Positions 1 to 6,891 of a stretch of 10,880 nucleotides of DNA are shown here, piece by piece (position 1 is the stretch's first letter; each line of letters opens with the position of its first letter). The translations under genes and the position numbers were made by a program. The notes beneath the pieces are model-generated. The model did no database searches, was not told the DNA's origin, and saw nothing but the letters and a program-made list of their open reading frames with translations. This DNA comes from Verrucomicrobiaceae bacterium. Its GTDB lineage: Bacteria > Verrucomicrobiota > Verrucomicrobiia > Verrucomicrobiales > Verrucomicrobiaceae. The stretch is taken from contig JAGKWZ010000267.1 of assembly GCA_021151605.1 (NCBI GenBank), forward strand, positions 1 through 10,880, written 5' to 3'.

Positions 1-1249
1 GCCTCATGCGGCGCAAAATGTTCTCCACATCAATAATGGCATCATCCACGACTTCGCCGAGGGCGATGATGAGGCCCGCGAGGATCATGGTATTGATCGT
101 TTCGCCACGCCAGCGCAGCAGCAGCAGGGCGATGGCGAGCGAGAGCGGGATGGCGGTGATGCTGATGATGGTGGTGCGCCAATCGCCGAGGAACAGCGCG
201 AGCACGACAACGACGAGCAGGCAGCCAAGCCACAGCGCCTCGGTGAGATGATCAATCGAGAGCTGGATGAAAGTGGCGGGACGGAAAATGGTGCTGTCGA
301 TGGTGACGCCAGGAAGTGCAGGCTTCATGTCCTCCAGCACTTTCTCGACGCCGGTGGTGACATCGAGCGTGTTCCCCCAGGGCTGCTTTTCCACGATGAG
401 CAGGATGCCATCGCCATCATTGATAACGGCATCGCCGATCAGCGGCGGATTGCCGATCTTCACCTCCGCCACATCGCCGAGGCGGATAGGAGCACCATTG
501 CGGAACTCGACCACGGTGCGGGCGAGATCGTCGGCGGTGGTGATGAGTGATAGTTGGTTAACTGGCAGGCGAAGATTCGGCGTGTCAATGAAGCCACCCG
601 CGCTGATGACAGCGGCATCGCCTGCGGCCTTTGTGATGGCATCCAGCGTGACACCGGCTGCGCGGAGTTTCTGTGGATCGACGAGCACTTGAAACTGTCT
701 GTCCCGCTGGCCCCAGATGGCCACGTTTGCCACACCGGGCACGGACATGAGGCGCGGGCGCATAGTCCACACGGCCAGCTCGCTCAGCGCCATTTGATCA
801 AGCGTCTTGGAAGTGAGGCCCACCTTCAATACACGGCTCAGGGATGAATATGGAGCCATGAGCACGGGCGGCTTCACCACGGCGGGTAGGCGGTTTTGCG
901 CGAGATTTAAGCGCTCTTGAACAAGCTGGCGTGCTTTGAGAATGTCGGTGCCCGTGTTGAAGATCATCACCACGGACGAAAGGCCGAGCACAGACTTCGA
1001 GCGGATGGTTTTGAGGAAAGGCAGGCCGTTAAGGGAGTTCTCCAACGGCACGGTTACGAGGGAGTCCACCTCCTCAGTGGAAAGGCCGGGAGCTTCCGTC
1101 TGCACCTCGACGAGCGGCGGCGCGAACTCGGGGAAGACATCCAGCGGCGCGTTTTTCGTGGCATTGATGCCGACAAACAGCAGCGCCAGCGCGGCTGCCA
1201 CGACGAGCACGCGCATGTTCAGCGCCCAGGAGACAATGGAGTTCAGCAT
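1..1249 (-). CDS. Heavy-metal-type RND efflux permease (CzcA/CusA-like), N-terminal part
   Basis: This is the inner-membrane proton-driven pump of a tripartite efflux system. It starts at the ATG at 1249 and is still open at the left edge, giving 416 residues of an expected 1,000 or more. The N-terminus (MLNSIVSWALNMRVLVVAAA) leads into TM1, followed by a long periplasmic porter segment (about residues 35-335) with RND signatures such as DVFPEFAPPLVEVQTEAPGL. TM2-TM4 follow, and TM4 carries LGEVVDDAIIDVENI (about residues 397-411). The acidic residues D402, D403, D407 and E409 match the proton-relay helix of heavy-metal RND pumps. The gene lies 18 bp downstream of the adaptor and is clearly co-transcribed with it. 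No ribosome binding site is obvious. The metal-relay methionines of CusA lie mostly beyond the edge, so copper, zinc/cobalt or another substrate cannot be decided here. Confidence 0.93.
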   Translation of the reverse strand, partial: MLNSIVSWALNMRVLVVAAALALLFVGINATKNAPLDVFPEFAPPLVEVQTEAPGLSTEEVDSLVTVPLENSLNGLPFLKTIRSKSVLGLSSVVMIFNTGTDILKARQLVQERLNLAQNRLPAVVKPPVLMAPYSSLSRVLKVGLTSKTLDQMALSELAVWTMRPRLMSVPGVANVAIWGQRDRQFQVLVDPQKLRAAGVTLDAITKAAGDAAVISAGGFIDTPNLRLPVNQLSLITTADDLARTVVEFRNGAPIRLGDVAEVKIGNPPLIGDAVINDGDGILLIVEKQPWGNTLDVTTGVEKVLEDMKPALPGVTIDSTIFRPATFIQLSIDHLTEALWLGCLLVVVVLALFLGDWRTTIISITAIPLSLAIALLLLRWRGETINTMILAGLIIALGEVVDDAIIDVENILRRMR

Positions 1250-1267
1250 GGGAGTGGTAAGGTGCGG

Positions 1268-2239
1268 TTACTTGCCCGTCATGAACTCCGTGCCGAACAG
1301 CTCGGCAGAACCATCAGTGACGATCTGGGTGCCTGCGAGTGGGCCACTGGAGAGCACGGCATCCGCACCGGCGAGCCGCGCGACCTGAATGCGTTTGCGC
1401 GTGTAGCTGTGCTCGCCCGTTTTTGCATACACCCACTGGCCGCCGTGGATGTCATGCAGCACGGCGTTGAAGGGAATGACGAGCGCGTCCTGTTTGCTGT
1501 CGGTGGTGGGAATCTCGACAGCAGCACGTTCACCAGCCCGCAAGGGCGTGTCGGCGGGAAGTTCGTAATACCAATCAATCGTGTTGGTCAGCGCGTTCGC
1601 CGTGGGAGGTCCGGTGACAGGCTTGGCGCTCTGCGCTTTAGACGTGGACACGAGAGAGCGGATGCTGGAGGCGGCTTTGTCATCCAGCAGCGAGGCCTCG
1701 CCACTGTAAATGGCGACCCGCACCCAGGCACGTTTGGCTCCGCCCTGGCCGACGGGCGAGCCCAGCAAATCACGCTGGGCTTTGGCCGTGGTCATCGCGG
1801 CTTCGGCGAGCTGAAGCGTGGCTTTGGCTTCATCGACTCCGCGCACGCTGCCCGCTTCCGCACTGAGCATCTTTTGGGCACGCTCCACGGCGATCTTCGC
1901 GGCATCCATTTGCACCTGCGCTTGCAGGATGCGACCATCAGCGGCGGCTTGCAGGTCGGCGAGGCGCAGCACTTCATCCAAAGTGCCGCCAAGCACGGGC
2001 GCGACGGGTTTTCCCTCCGCTGCGAGCGGTGTTACGACCTCGCCAGAAAACAACCGCACAGCAGGCACGCTGCGTTTTTCGACCGCGATGGTTTTGAGCC
2101 GCAATGCCTGCTCAGCCTCCGGCTTGAGCGTGAGGATGACGAGGTCGCCCTCTTTCGTAATCGTGGCAGGCGCGGAGCCACCAACATCAGCAGCCTGAAG
2201 ACGGAGGGCGAGGAGCGGGAGAAGGAGGAGTCGTTTCAT
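1268..2239 (-). CDS. Periplasmic adaptor (membrane fusion) subunit of the RND efflux system
   Basis: This 323-residue protein should link the RND pump encoded 18 bp downstream to the TolC-like channel encoded upstream. A signal peptide is visible (MKRLLLLPLLALRLQA, cleaved near residue 16-18). Next come a beta-rich segment with a half-lipoyl-like stretch (FSGEVVTPLAAEGKPVAPVL, about 64-83), an alpha-helical hairpin rich in Ala/Gln (about 88-160, with QVQMDAAKIAVERAQKMLSA), and a beta-barrel/membrane-proximal part ending in LFGTEFMTGK. It is shorter than CusB-type adaptors (about 400 residues). The usual glycine/valine-rich second lipoyl half is not obvious, but the downstream domains look complete. 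There is no Met-rich N-terminal metal site, so copper specificity is not supported. The start region lies inside a 38-bp repeat also found at the start of the upstream TolB-like gene. I am confident of the role, not of the substrate. Confidence 0.88.
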   Translation of the reverse strand: MKRLLLLPLLALRLQAADVGGSAPATITKEGDLVILTLKPEAEQALRLKTIAVEKRSVPAVRLFSGEVVTPLAAEGKPVAPVLGGTLDEVLRLADLQAAADGRILQAQVQMDAAKIAVERAQKMLSAEAGSVRGVDEAKATLQLAEAAMTTAKAQRDLLGSPVGQGGAKRAWVRVAIYSGEASLLDDKAASSIRSLVSTSKAQSAKPVTGPPTANALTNTIDWYYELPADTPLRAGERAAVEIPTTDSKQDALVIPFNAVLHDIHGGQWVYAKTGEHSYTRKRIQVARLAGADAVLSSGPLAGTQIVTDGSAELFGTEFMTGK

Positions 2240-2254
2240 AAATCAACGGAGAGG
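2207..2254. repeat. Direct repeat, left copy, at the adaptor start
   Basis: Bases 2217-2254 are identical over 38 bp to 3138-3175; extending to 2207 gives 48 bp with two mismatches. On the coding strand it contains a remnant of the tolC end (CCTCTCCGTTGA, reading PLR-stop), TTT, and the ATG and first codons (MKRLLLLP) of the adaptor. The tolC-like tail has no purpose here, so it looks like a duplicated junction. Confidence 0.85.
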
Positions 2255-2285
2255 AACGTGCAAAGCAGCCTGACGGCCTCGGGGA

Positions 2286-3160
2286 TCAATTGGGTGTGGC
2301 TTCGCCGTGCGGGTAGCGGTAATCGGCCTTGTTCTCGGTCGAAACTTGTCGCGTGGAGCTATCGGCGAGGTTGAAGAGGAACAACTTGCCGCCCGCATGA
2401 TAGACGATGGAAGACTCACCCTTGGTGAAGCGCGGATAGGCAAACCAGACTTTTTTGCCCTCCGCATTGGCGAAGGGTTTGAGGTTGCTGATCTTGCGCT
2501 GCTTCACATCGAAATCCGCGACGTAGAGCGTGCGGCCGGGAAACTCGTATTTAAAGCCAGTTTGATACTCGAAGCAGATTTTCGTCTCGCTGGGGGAGAC
2601 GCTAATGCGGTCGAGAATGCCTTTCGCGGCCAGTTCACAGTTCACGCGTTCAAGCTTTGGTTTGCCCCCAGGGTTTGGCGTCATCAAAAAGTAGCCACGG
2701 CCAAGCTTCGGATGGTTGGAGGAAATGAAGAGCCGACCATCGCGCAAGGCCGAGTGGACCCAGGAGTGGTGGCTTTTGTCCGTGAGTTGCACTTCTTCTC
2801 CGGGCTTCCCGCCAATCTTCCCCCGGTGAACGTTCCATCACTAAGCTGGTGAAATCCGCTGCCATCCGAGTTGATGATGCACATCGCGGTGATCCAATTG
2901 TTGACATCCGGGTCGTCCTTCAGGCGGCGGAAGAACACGAGATGATCGCCGGTAATAGACCATGAGGGCTTGAAGTCCCAGTGCCCAGTGGTGATCGGCT
3001 TCGTCTCAGGCTGGCCGAGCACGGTGATGTGGATTTCGCCATCTTTATAATACGATGCGCGTGGACCACCTCCGGCTTTTTGGACTTCTTCAGAAGAGGA
3101 ATACCGTGGTAGTGCACTGAGTGCAGCGGCGAGGATTGGGAGAAGGAGGAGTCGTTTCAT
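2286..3160 (-). pseudogene. TolB-like (PD40 beta-propeller) secreted protein, frameshifted
   Basis: Two overlapping frames together encode one protein of about 290 residues. The first (from the ATG at 3160) gives a signal peptide (MKRLLLLPILAAALSA), then propeller repeats: HWDFKPSWSITGDHLVFFRR and MCIINSDGSGFHQLSDGTFT, typical of TolB/PD40 blades. After the run of five C at 2820-2824 (G on the coding strand), the protein continues in another frame as KPGEEVQLTDKSHHSWVHSA, FLMTPNPGGKPKLERV and ISVSPSETKICFEY to the stop at 2286. One extra G in that run would restore a single frame; as written, the first frame runs on to a stop at 2684. From memory, relatives have roughly a blade strand more at this junction, so a larger deletion is also possible. 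The gene begins 3 bp after the tolC stop and lies between 38-bp direct repeats. Function unknown; a periplasmic binding or scaffolding role is only a guess. Sequencing error is an alternative to true decay. Confidence 0.75.
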
Positions 3161-3175
3161 AAATCAACGGAGAGG
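3128..3175. repeat. Direct repeat, right copy, at the tolC end and TolB-like start
   Basis: This is the partner of the repeat at 2207-2254, offset by 921 bp. Here the same bases encode the genuine last residues of the TolC-like protein (PLR-stop), the 3-bp gap, and the MKRLLLLP start of the TolB-like gene. Confidence 0.85.
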
Positions 3176-4486
3176 GGATTGCATGGCGTCTTCCAGCGCA
3201 CCGGCGGCGGTTTGGGCTTCGAGGTTGGCGGCCATGAGCGCGACTTTCGCAGCGCTGGCCTCGATCTGACGACGGGTGAGTTCGAGTGCGGAAACATTGC
3301 CTGCCTCGACCATTTTCTTCGTGGTGTCGGATGCGGCATCCGCTTCTTGAGCGAGCTGCGCGGCGGTGGTGGCCTTGGCACGCGAGGCTTGGTAAGCGGC
3401 GAGCGCGATGTCGAGTTCACCCTGGATGGCCGCCTGCTGTGCGAGGAAACGTTTCTCCGCTGTGGTGCGTCGGGCTTCGGCTTCCGCAATGGGACCGCGA
3501 TTTCGATTCAAGGGCAACTGCACGTTCAAACCTAGCTGCCAGCGGTTCTGGCCGGAGTTGTAATCGTAGCCGGGCATCACGTTCACGTCGGGATACTGCC
3601 GCGCCAGCTCCAGTTTCAGCGATGCTTCTGCCGCCGCGTAGTCGGAGAGCAAGGCCATCAAATCCGCCCGACGTGTGAGCGCGAGCCTGCGGCTGTTTCC
3701 CGACTCGGGAAGCCGATGAAAAGCCGAGAAATCCAGCATCACCGATTGGATCGCATTCAAAGGCACACCCACCGCTGCTGCCAGTCGTGCCTCGCCGGTG
3801 GCAGCGATGCGCCGCGCATCCTGCAAAGCCAGACGCGTGCGATTCAGCATGAGACGAGCCTGTGTGAGTTCAAAGGGCGACACATCCCCCGCCTCCATCT
3901 GCGCGGTGAGTTTCTTGATGGCCTCGTCATGCAGCGTCTGCTCGGTTTCCAGCAGACGGATGTTTTCGCGTGCTCCATGCAACTCCAGCATCGCGGCCCG
4001 CACGCGGGAACGTGCCGCCCAAGCGCGGGCGGACACACGCCACCGAGCCGCCTCGGCAGCAGCGAGTGCCTGCTCCGTGCGCTTCGATCGCTTGCCTGCC
4101 GTTTCGATGGGCACGGACAAACTCGGCCCCAGAAACCAAGGCGTGAACACGGGAGCGCGAAAGCTCGCGTATTGCGGCATGAAGGTAAAAACCGGGTTGG
4201 GGCGCATTTGCGCCGTCTTGATGCCCGCCGCCACTTCATCGGCCTCCACCCGTGCCAGGGCCACATCGGGATGAAAATACGCAGCAGCGAGGGCGAGTCG
4301 ATCCACTGACCACGAGCCGCCTGCTGCTTTGTTCTCCGTCAGAAAGGTCTTCAAGCCTGCATCATTCAGCGAACGCCCCGAAAAGTCCGCGCTGCTGCTT
4401 TCAGCGGCCAGCGGACGTGCTTTGAACTGCACGCAGGCAGGAAGAACCAGGGTGACGAGAGGCAGAAGCAGGGAAGACAGTCTCAT
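3164..4486 (-). CDS. TolC-type outer-membrane efflux protein
   Basis: This 440-residue protein is the outer-membrane channel of the tripartite pump. The N-terminus (MRLSSLLLPLVTLVLPACVQ) is a signal peptide with a possible lipobox around Cys18 (LPAC), as in many CusC/NodT-type lipoproteins. The body shows two outer-membrane-factor repeats: long Ala/Glu/Arg-rich coiled-coil helices (about 125-225 and 340-435), with conserved segments AAYFHPDVALARVEADEV near 68-85, AGDVSPFELTQARLMLNRTR and the related EAGNVSALELTRRQIEASAA. Between them is the membrane beta segment LARQYPDVNVMPGYDYNSGQ, then WQLGLNVQLPLNRNRGPIAE. Length is normal for the family. It is the first structural gene after the two-component genes and has its own 75-bp leader with a CusR-like box and a hairpin, so it may carry a promoter of its own. 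Confidence 0.93.
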   Translation of the reverse strand: MRLSSLLLPLVTLVLPACVQFKARPLAAESSSADFSGRSLNDAGLKTFLTENKAAGGSWSVDRLALAAAYFHPDVALARVEADEVAAGIKTAQMRPNPVFTFMPQYASFRAPVFTPWFLGPSLSVPIETAGKRSKRTEQALAAAEAARWRVSARAWAARSRVRAAMLELHGARENIRLLETEQTLHDEAIKKLTAQMEAGDVSPFELTQARLMLNRTRLALQDARRIAATGEARLAAAVGVPLNAIQSVMLDFSAFHRLPESGNSRRLALTRRADLMALLSDYAAAEASLKLELARQYPDVNVMPGYDYNSGQNRWQLGLNVQLPLNRNRGPIAEAEARRTTAEKRFLAQQAAIQGELDIALAAYQASRAKATTAAQLAQEADAASDTTKKMVEAGNVSALELTRRQIEASAAKVALMAANLEAQTAAGALEDAMQSPLR

Positions 4487-4512
4487 TGAGTGGGTGTGAA
4501 ACGACCACTCAA
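4486..4512 (-). promoter_or_regulatory. Hairpin abutting the tolC start codon
   Basis: An 8-bp perfect inverted repeat (TTGAGTGG at 4486-4493, CCACTCAA at 4505-4512) with an 11-nt loop lies directly upstream of tolC and includes the A of its ATG. In the mRNA this stem would cover the usual ribosome binding region. No Shine-Dalgarno-like sequence is visible there. It may influence translation initiation; the fold itself is seen, the role is inferred. Confidence 0.4.
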
Positions 4513-4549
4513 GAAAAGCATCTCCGACAAACCAATAGCGGAAAAGATT

Positions 4550-4567
4550 ATGACAGCTTCTTCATCT
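4550..4567. promoter_or_regulatory. CusR-like box upstream of tolC (copy of the 6375-6392 repeat)
   Basis: ATGACAGCTTCTTCATCT here is identical over 18 bp to 6375-6392 upstream of the response-regulator gene, and a nearby TAGCGGA is shared too. The first 16 bp follow the pattern ATGACA-N4-CTTCAT, a degenerate form of the ATGACA-N4-TGTCAT inverted repeat of CusR-type regulators. It sits 64-81 bp upstream of the tolC ATG and overlaps the last codons of the kinase gene; the right-hand copy sits 75-92 bp upstream of the regulator ATG. The similar placement argues for an operator or promoter element rather than chance. Confidence 0.55.
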
Positions 4568-5629
4568 TGGAGACGGCAGCGTGACGACCACCTGCGTCCG
4601 ACCATCTGGCAATACGTTGTAGCCAATGGCACCTTGATGCGCCTCGACGATGGATTTGGCGATGCTGAGGCCGAGGCCGCTGCCTTCGGTGGCGCTGTTG
4701 TGTGCCAGATCGCCACGGAAGAAGCGCTCGAACACACGGCTGCGAAGTTCTGCTGGCAGCGCAATGCCTGTGTTGGTGATGGTGAACACAGCATCGTCGT
4801 TTTGGCGAACCAACGTCATCTCGATGCTGCCGCCGCGTTCGTTGTATTTCACCGCGTTGTCCGCGAGGTTCAGCAGAAGCTGTCGAAGCCGCATCTTGTC
4901 GCCGGACACGGACACGGACTGGCACTCGCCGAGCGTAACAGAAACCTCCGCACCGGAGGCAAGGATCATCGTTTCCTCAGCCAGATCGCGCACGAGTATA
5001 TCCAGCGCCACGGATTCACGAGCGCTCGGCAGGAGTCCGGCATCAGCACGGGCCAGGAAGGAAAGCTGCCCGACGATGGAGGAGAGCCGCTGCACCTCCT
5101 CCAGCAAGGACGCCGCCCGCTCCCGGTCCACCTCCGCCGCCTGCTCATTCGTCGCCATCTGCTCCAGGGTTCCATGGATGATGGTGAGCGGCGTTTTCAG
5201 CTCATGCGAGGCATTGAGCGTGAACTCACGCGCCTGGGTAAAGGAAAGCCCGAGGCGCTCCTTCATGCGGTTGAAAACAGCGGTCATGCGATCCAACTCA
5301 TCGCCATTGCCACTTCGCGGCACGGGAGTGGAGAGATTGGACACGTCCGTCTTTTCCAGCGCTTCGGTGAGTTTCTCGATGGGGCGCAAAGCCTGGCGCA
5401 TGAGCAGCGCCCCACCAGCGATGCCCAGCAAAATGGCTGGCAGACCGCCAAAAAGAATGATCTCCAGCGATTCCAGCAACGGGCTTTCCTTCAGTGCCGC
5501 CTCCACGCCGCCGTGAAGCACGACATCACGCTGCTCATTGAACTCAAACCAGCTCCAGTAGGCCACGATCACCAGCGAGAAGCTGAGCGTGACGGCATAA
5601 TAAAACAGGATGCGACGGCGGAGGGTCAT
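4562..5629 (-). CDS. Membrane sensor histidine kinase of the efflux locus
   Basis: This 355-residue kinase phosphorylates the response regulator encoded just upstream. Domains: TM1 about 8-25, a very short periplasmic loop (about 26-54), TM2 about 55-77, a HAMP linker (about 78-130), the dimerisation helix with phospho-acceptor His142 in NASHELKTPLTIIHGTLEQM, and the ATPase domain with N box NLADNAVKYNE (254-264), G1 region ITNTGIALP (284-292), F box FERFF and G2 box GSGLGLSIAKS. In G1, Asn286 stands where most kinases have Asp; CusS/IrlS-type kinases commonly show SNPG-like sequences there, so this fits the heavy-metal sensor group. The start codon overlaps the regulator stop (ATGA), so the two are translationally coupled. 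The small sensor loop lacks His/Met clusters, unlike the large CusS sensor, so the signal is unknown. Confidence 0.94.
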   Translation of the reverse strand: MTLRRRILFYYAVTLSFSLVIVAYWSWFEFNEQRDVVLHGGVEAALKESPLLESLEIILFGGLPAILLGIAGGALLMRQALRPIEKLTEALEKTDVSNLSTPVPRSGNGDELDRMTAVFNRMKERLGLSFTQAREFTLNASHELKTPLTIIHGTLEQMATNEQAAEVDRERAASLLEEVQRLSSIVGQLSFLARADAGLLPSARESVALDILVRDLAEETMILASGAEVSVTLGECQSVSVSGDKMRLRQLLLNLADNAVKYNERGGSIEMTLVRQNDDAVFTITNTGIALPAELRSRVFERFFRGDLAHNSATEGSGLGLSIAKSIVEAHQGAIGYNVLPDGRTQVVVTLPSPR

Positions 5630-6300
5630 GGCTGGGGGCGCAGCGCGTAGCCAAGGCCGCGCACGGTTTGAATGAGAGCTGGCGTGAAGTCGCGGTCGAT
5701 CTTGTCCCTGAGCCGACGTACATAGACATCCACAAGATTGGTGCCGGGATCAAAGTCGTACTCCCACACGGCGCTGATGATGTCCCGACGACTGACGACG
5801 CTTCCCTCGGCGCGAAGCAGGCACTCGAGCAGCAGGTTTTCACGCGAGGAGAGTTCCACCCGCCGGCCGCCACGCCGCACTTCACGGCTGGCCACATCCA
5901 AAGTGAGATCAGCGACTTTCAGCGTGGTTGCAGCCTGCCCCGCATTGCGGCGCATTAGGGAGCGCAGGCGGGCGAGCATTTCAGAGCTGGCAAAAGGCTT
6001 CGGCAGATAATCGTCCGCACCCGCATCGAGCCCCTCGACCCGCTGCTCCACCTCTCCGCGTGCGGAGAGCATTATGACGGGTGTTTTCACCCCCTCGGCG
6101 CGGAGAGTGCGCACAAGGGTGAGCCCATCCACGCCCGGCAGCATGATGTCGCAGATAATAGCGTTAAAGCCGCCTTTCCGTGCTTCGTTCAGGCCGCGTT
6201 CGCCATCTTTGGCCCAGACTACGACGCCTCCCACCGTGATAAGCTTGCTGGTAAGCAAGGCGGCGGTTTTGCGGTCATCTTCGATAATCAGGAGGCGCAT
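5626..6300 (-). CDS. OmpR/PhoB-family response regulator of the efflux locus
   Basis: This 224-residue transcription factor is partnered with the adjacent kinase. The receiver domain (about 1-118) has the acidic pocket E7-D8-D9, phospho-acceptor Asp51 in CDIMLPGVDG, Ser79 and Lys101 in DDYLPKPF. A winged-helix DNA-binding domain follows (about 127-222), with LSSRENLLLECLLRAEGSVV, SRRDIISAVW, and the recognition and wing region VDVYVRRLRDKIDRD and TVRGLGYALRP. The start at 6300 gives the canonical MRLLIIEDD beginning. An in-frame ATG at 6390 would add 30 non-conserved residues and would run through the operator boxes, so it is rejected. This is the first gene of the minus-strand locus. Three CusR-like boxes lie 36-111 bp upstream, suggesting it regulates itself. 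Confidence 0.94.
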   Translation of the reverse strand: MRLLIIEDDRKTAALLTSKLITVGGVVVWAKDGERGLNEARKGGFNAIICDIMLPGVDGLTLVRTLRAEGVKTPVIMLSARGEVEQRVEGLDAGADDYLPKPFASSEMLARLRSLMRRNAGQAATTLKVADLTLDVASREVRRGGRRVELSSRENLLLECLLRAEGSVVSRRDIISAVWEYDFDPGTNLVDVYVRRLRDKIDRDFTPALIQTVRGLGYALRPQP

Positions 6301-6335
6301 AGGATGGATGACGAGTCTGGCTGAGGTGAGCGCAA

Positions 6336-6351
6336 ATGAAAGAGCTGTCAT
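6336..6351. promoter_or_regulatory. CusR-like box 1 upstream of the response regulator
   Basis: ATGAAA-GAGC-TGTCAT is flanked by AA and TT, forming a near-perfect inverted repeat over 20 bp. The layout matches the known E. coli CusR box (AATGACA-N4-TGTCATT), with one half-site base different. It lies 36-51 bp upstream of the regulator ATG, so it could sit near the transcription start or in the leader. Confidence 0.6.
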
Positions 6352-6374
6352 TTTGCGGGCTCGCTTAGCGGATA

Positions 6375-6392
6375 ATGACAGCTTCTTCATCT
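6375..6392. promoter_or_regulatory. CusR-like box 2 upstream of the response regulator
   Basis: An 18-bp sequence identical to 4550-4567 upstream of tolC. It has a perfect ATGACA left half-site and a weaker right half-site (CTTCAT) with the 4-bp spacer. It starts 39 bp after box 1 and 20 bp before box 3, so the three sites are spaced at close to whole helical turns, as expected for cooperative dimers of an OmpR-family regulator. Confidence 0.55.
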
Positions 6393-6394
6393 AC

Positions 6395-6410
6395 ATGACA
6401 GTTCTGTTAT
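6395..6410. promoter_or_regulatory. CusR-like box 3 in the divergent intergenic region
   Basis: ATGACA-GTTC-TGTTAT is an inverted repeat with one mismatched pair in seven and the same 4-bp spacer as the other boxes. It is 95-110 bp from the regulator start and 85 bp upstream of the plus-strand small membrane-protein gene, so it could in principle act on either promoter. Confidence 0.6.
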
Positions 6411-6494
6411 TTGGGATTCTGGAAGTGTGAAGGTAGTTCTGGTAGGCAGCAGCATCTGCACGCCATCGTGACACACGCCTCCTTTCACCGTCTC

Positions 6495-6863
6495 ATGAGT
6501 TTACCTCTCGTGTCCCCATCAAAGCCTTGCAAGAAATGGCCTCGTCGAGATCTCATCCGGCTCTGGCCCTGGCTACTGGCCTTTGAAGTCGTCTTGTTGT
6601 GCTTGTTCCGCCGTGAGCATTCGATCCACACGAGCTTTTCGTTTTTGGAGTTGGGTGCTGTGGTCTGGATGATCTTCTTCATCCTTCGGCGCACCTGGGG
6701 GCATCACCGTGCGCATATCGCGGCGACACTGCTGTCGGCAGCGCCACTGCTTGCTTCTCTGGGCGTGCTGCCCTGGAGTCAGCGGATGGGAAGTTACGCC
6801 GTTCTGATCTTTGGCACGGTGCTGCTGTATCTCTTCCGCCACTGCTTCTTCCTGACACTTTGA
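6495..6863 (+). CDS. Small integral membrane protein of unknown function
   Basis: A 122-residue protein with four predicted membrane helices: about 21-38 (IRLWPWLLAFEVVLLCLF), 47-64 (SFSFLELGAVVWMIFFIL), 74-92 and 98-115 (MGSYAVLIFGTVLLYLF). A basic N-terminal tail (KPCKKWPRRDLIR) would sit in the cytoplasm. I do not recognise the family. It does not look like the lipid-A N-terminal-domain proteins that often accompany this kind of glycosyltransferase pair. The ATG at 6495 is preferred to a TTG at 6411, which would add a hydrophilic, non-structured 28-residue lead overlapping the control region. It lies 28 bp before the family 2 glycosyltransferase gene and probably forms an operon with it, so a role in envelope-glycan or lipid-linked sugar handling is an inference from context only. 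Confidence 0.7.
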   Translation: MSLPLVSPSKPCKKWPRRDLIRLWPWLLAFEVVLLCLFRREHSIHTSFSFLELGAVVWMIFFILRRTWGHHRAHIAATLLSAAPLLASLGVLPWSQRMGSYAVLIFGTVLLYLFRHCFFLTL

Positions 6864-6891
6864 TATTCTCCTGCTCTCCCATTCATTTCCT

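Noticed and set aside
917..2374. A 485-codon open frame on the plus strand
   Set aside because: It is antisense to the clear adaptor and RND genes. Its protein is rich in Arg, His and Gly with no recognisable domain, as expected for a shadow frame in GC-rich DNA.
6301..6390. A 30-residue N-terminal extension of the response regulator (MKKLSLSAKR lead)
   Set aside because: Receiver domains start at the MRLLIIEDD position, and the extension coincides with the operator boxes. The MKKLS match to the region after the kinase is due to the shared 18-bp DNA repeat, not to protein homology.
6411..6494. A TTG start for the small membrane protein
   Set aside because: It would add an uncharacteristic hydrophilic lead beginning at the edge of a regulator box; the ATG at 6495 gives a normal basic tail before TM1.
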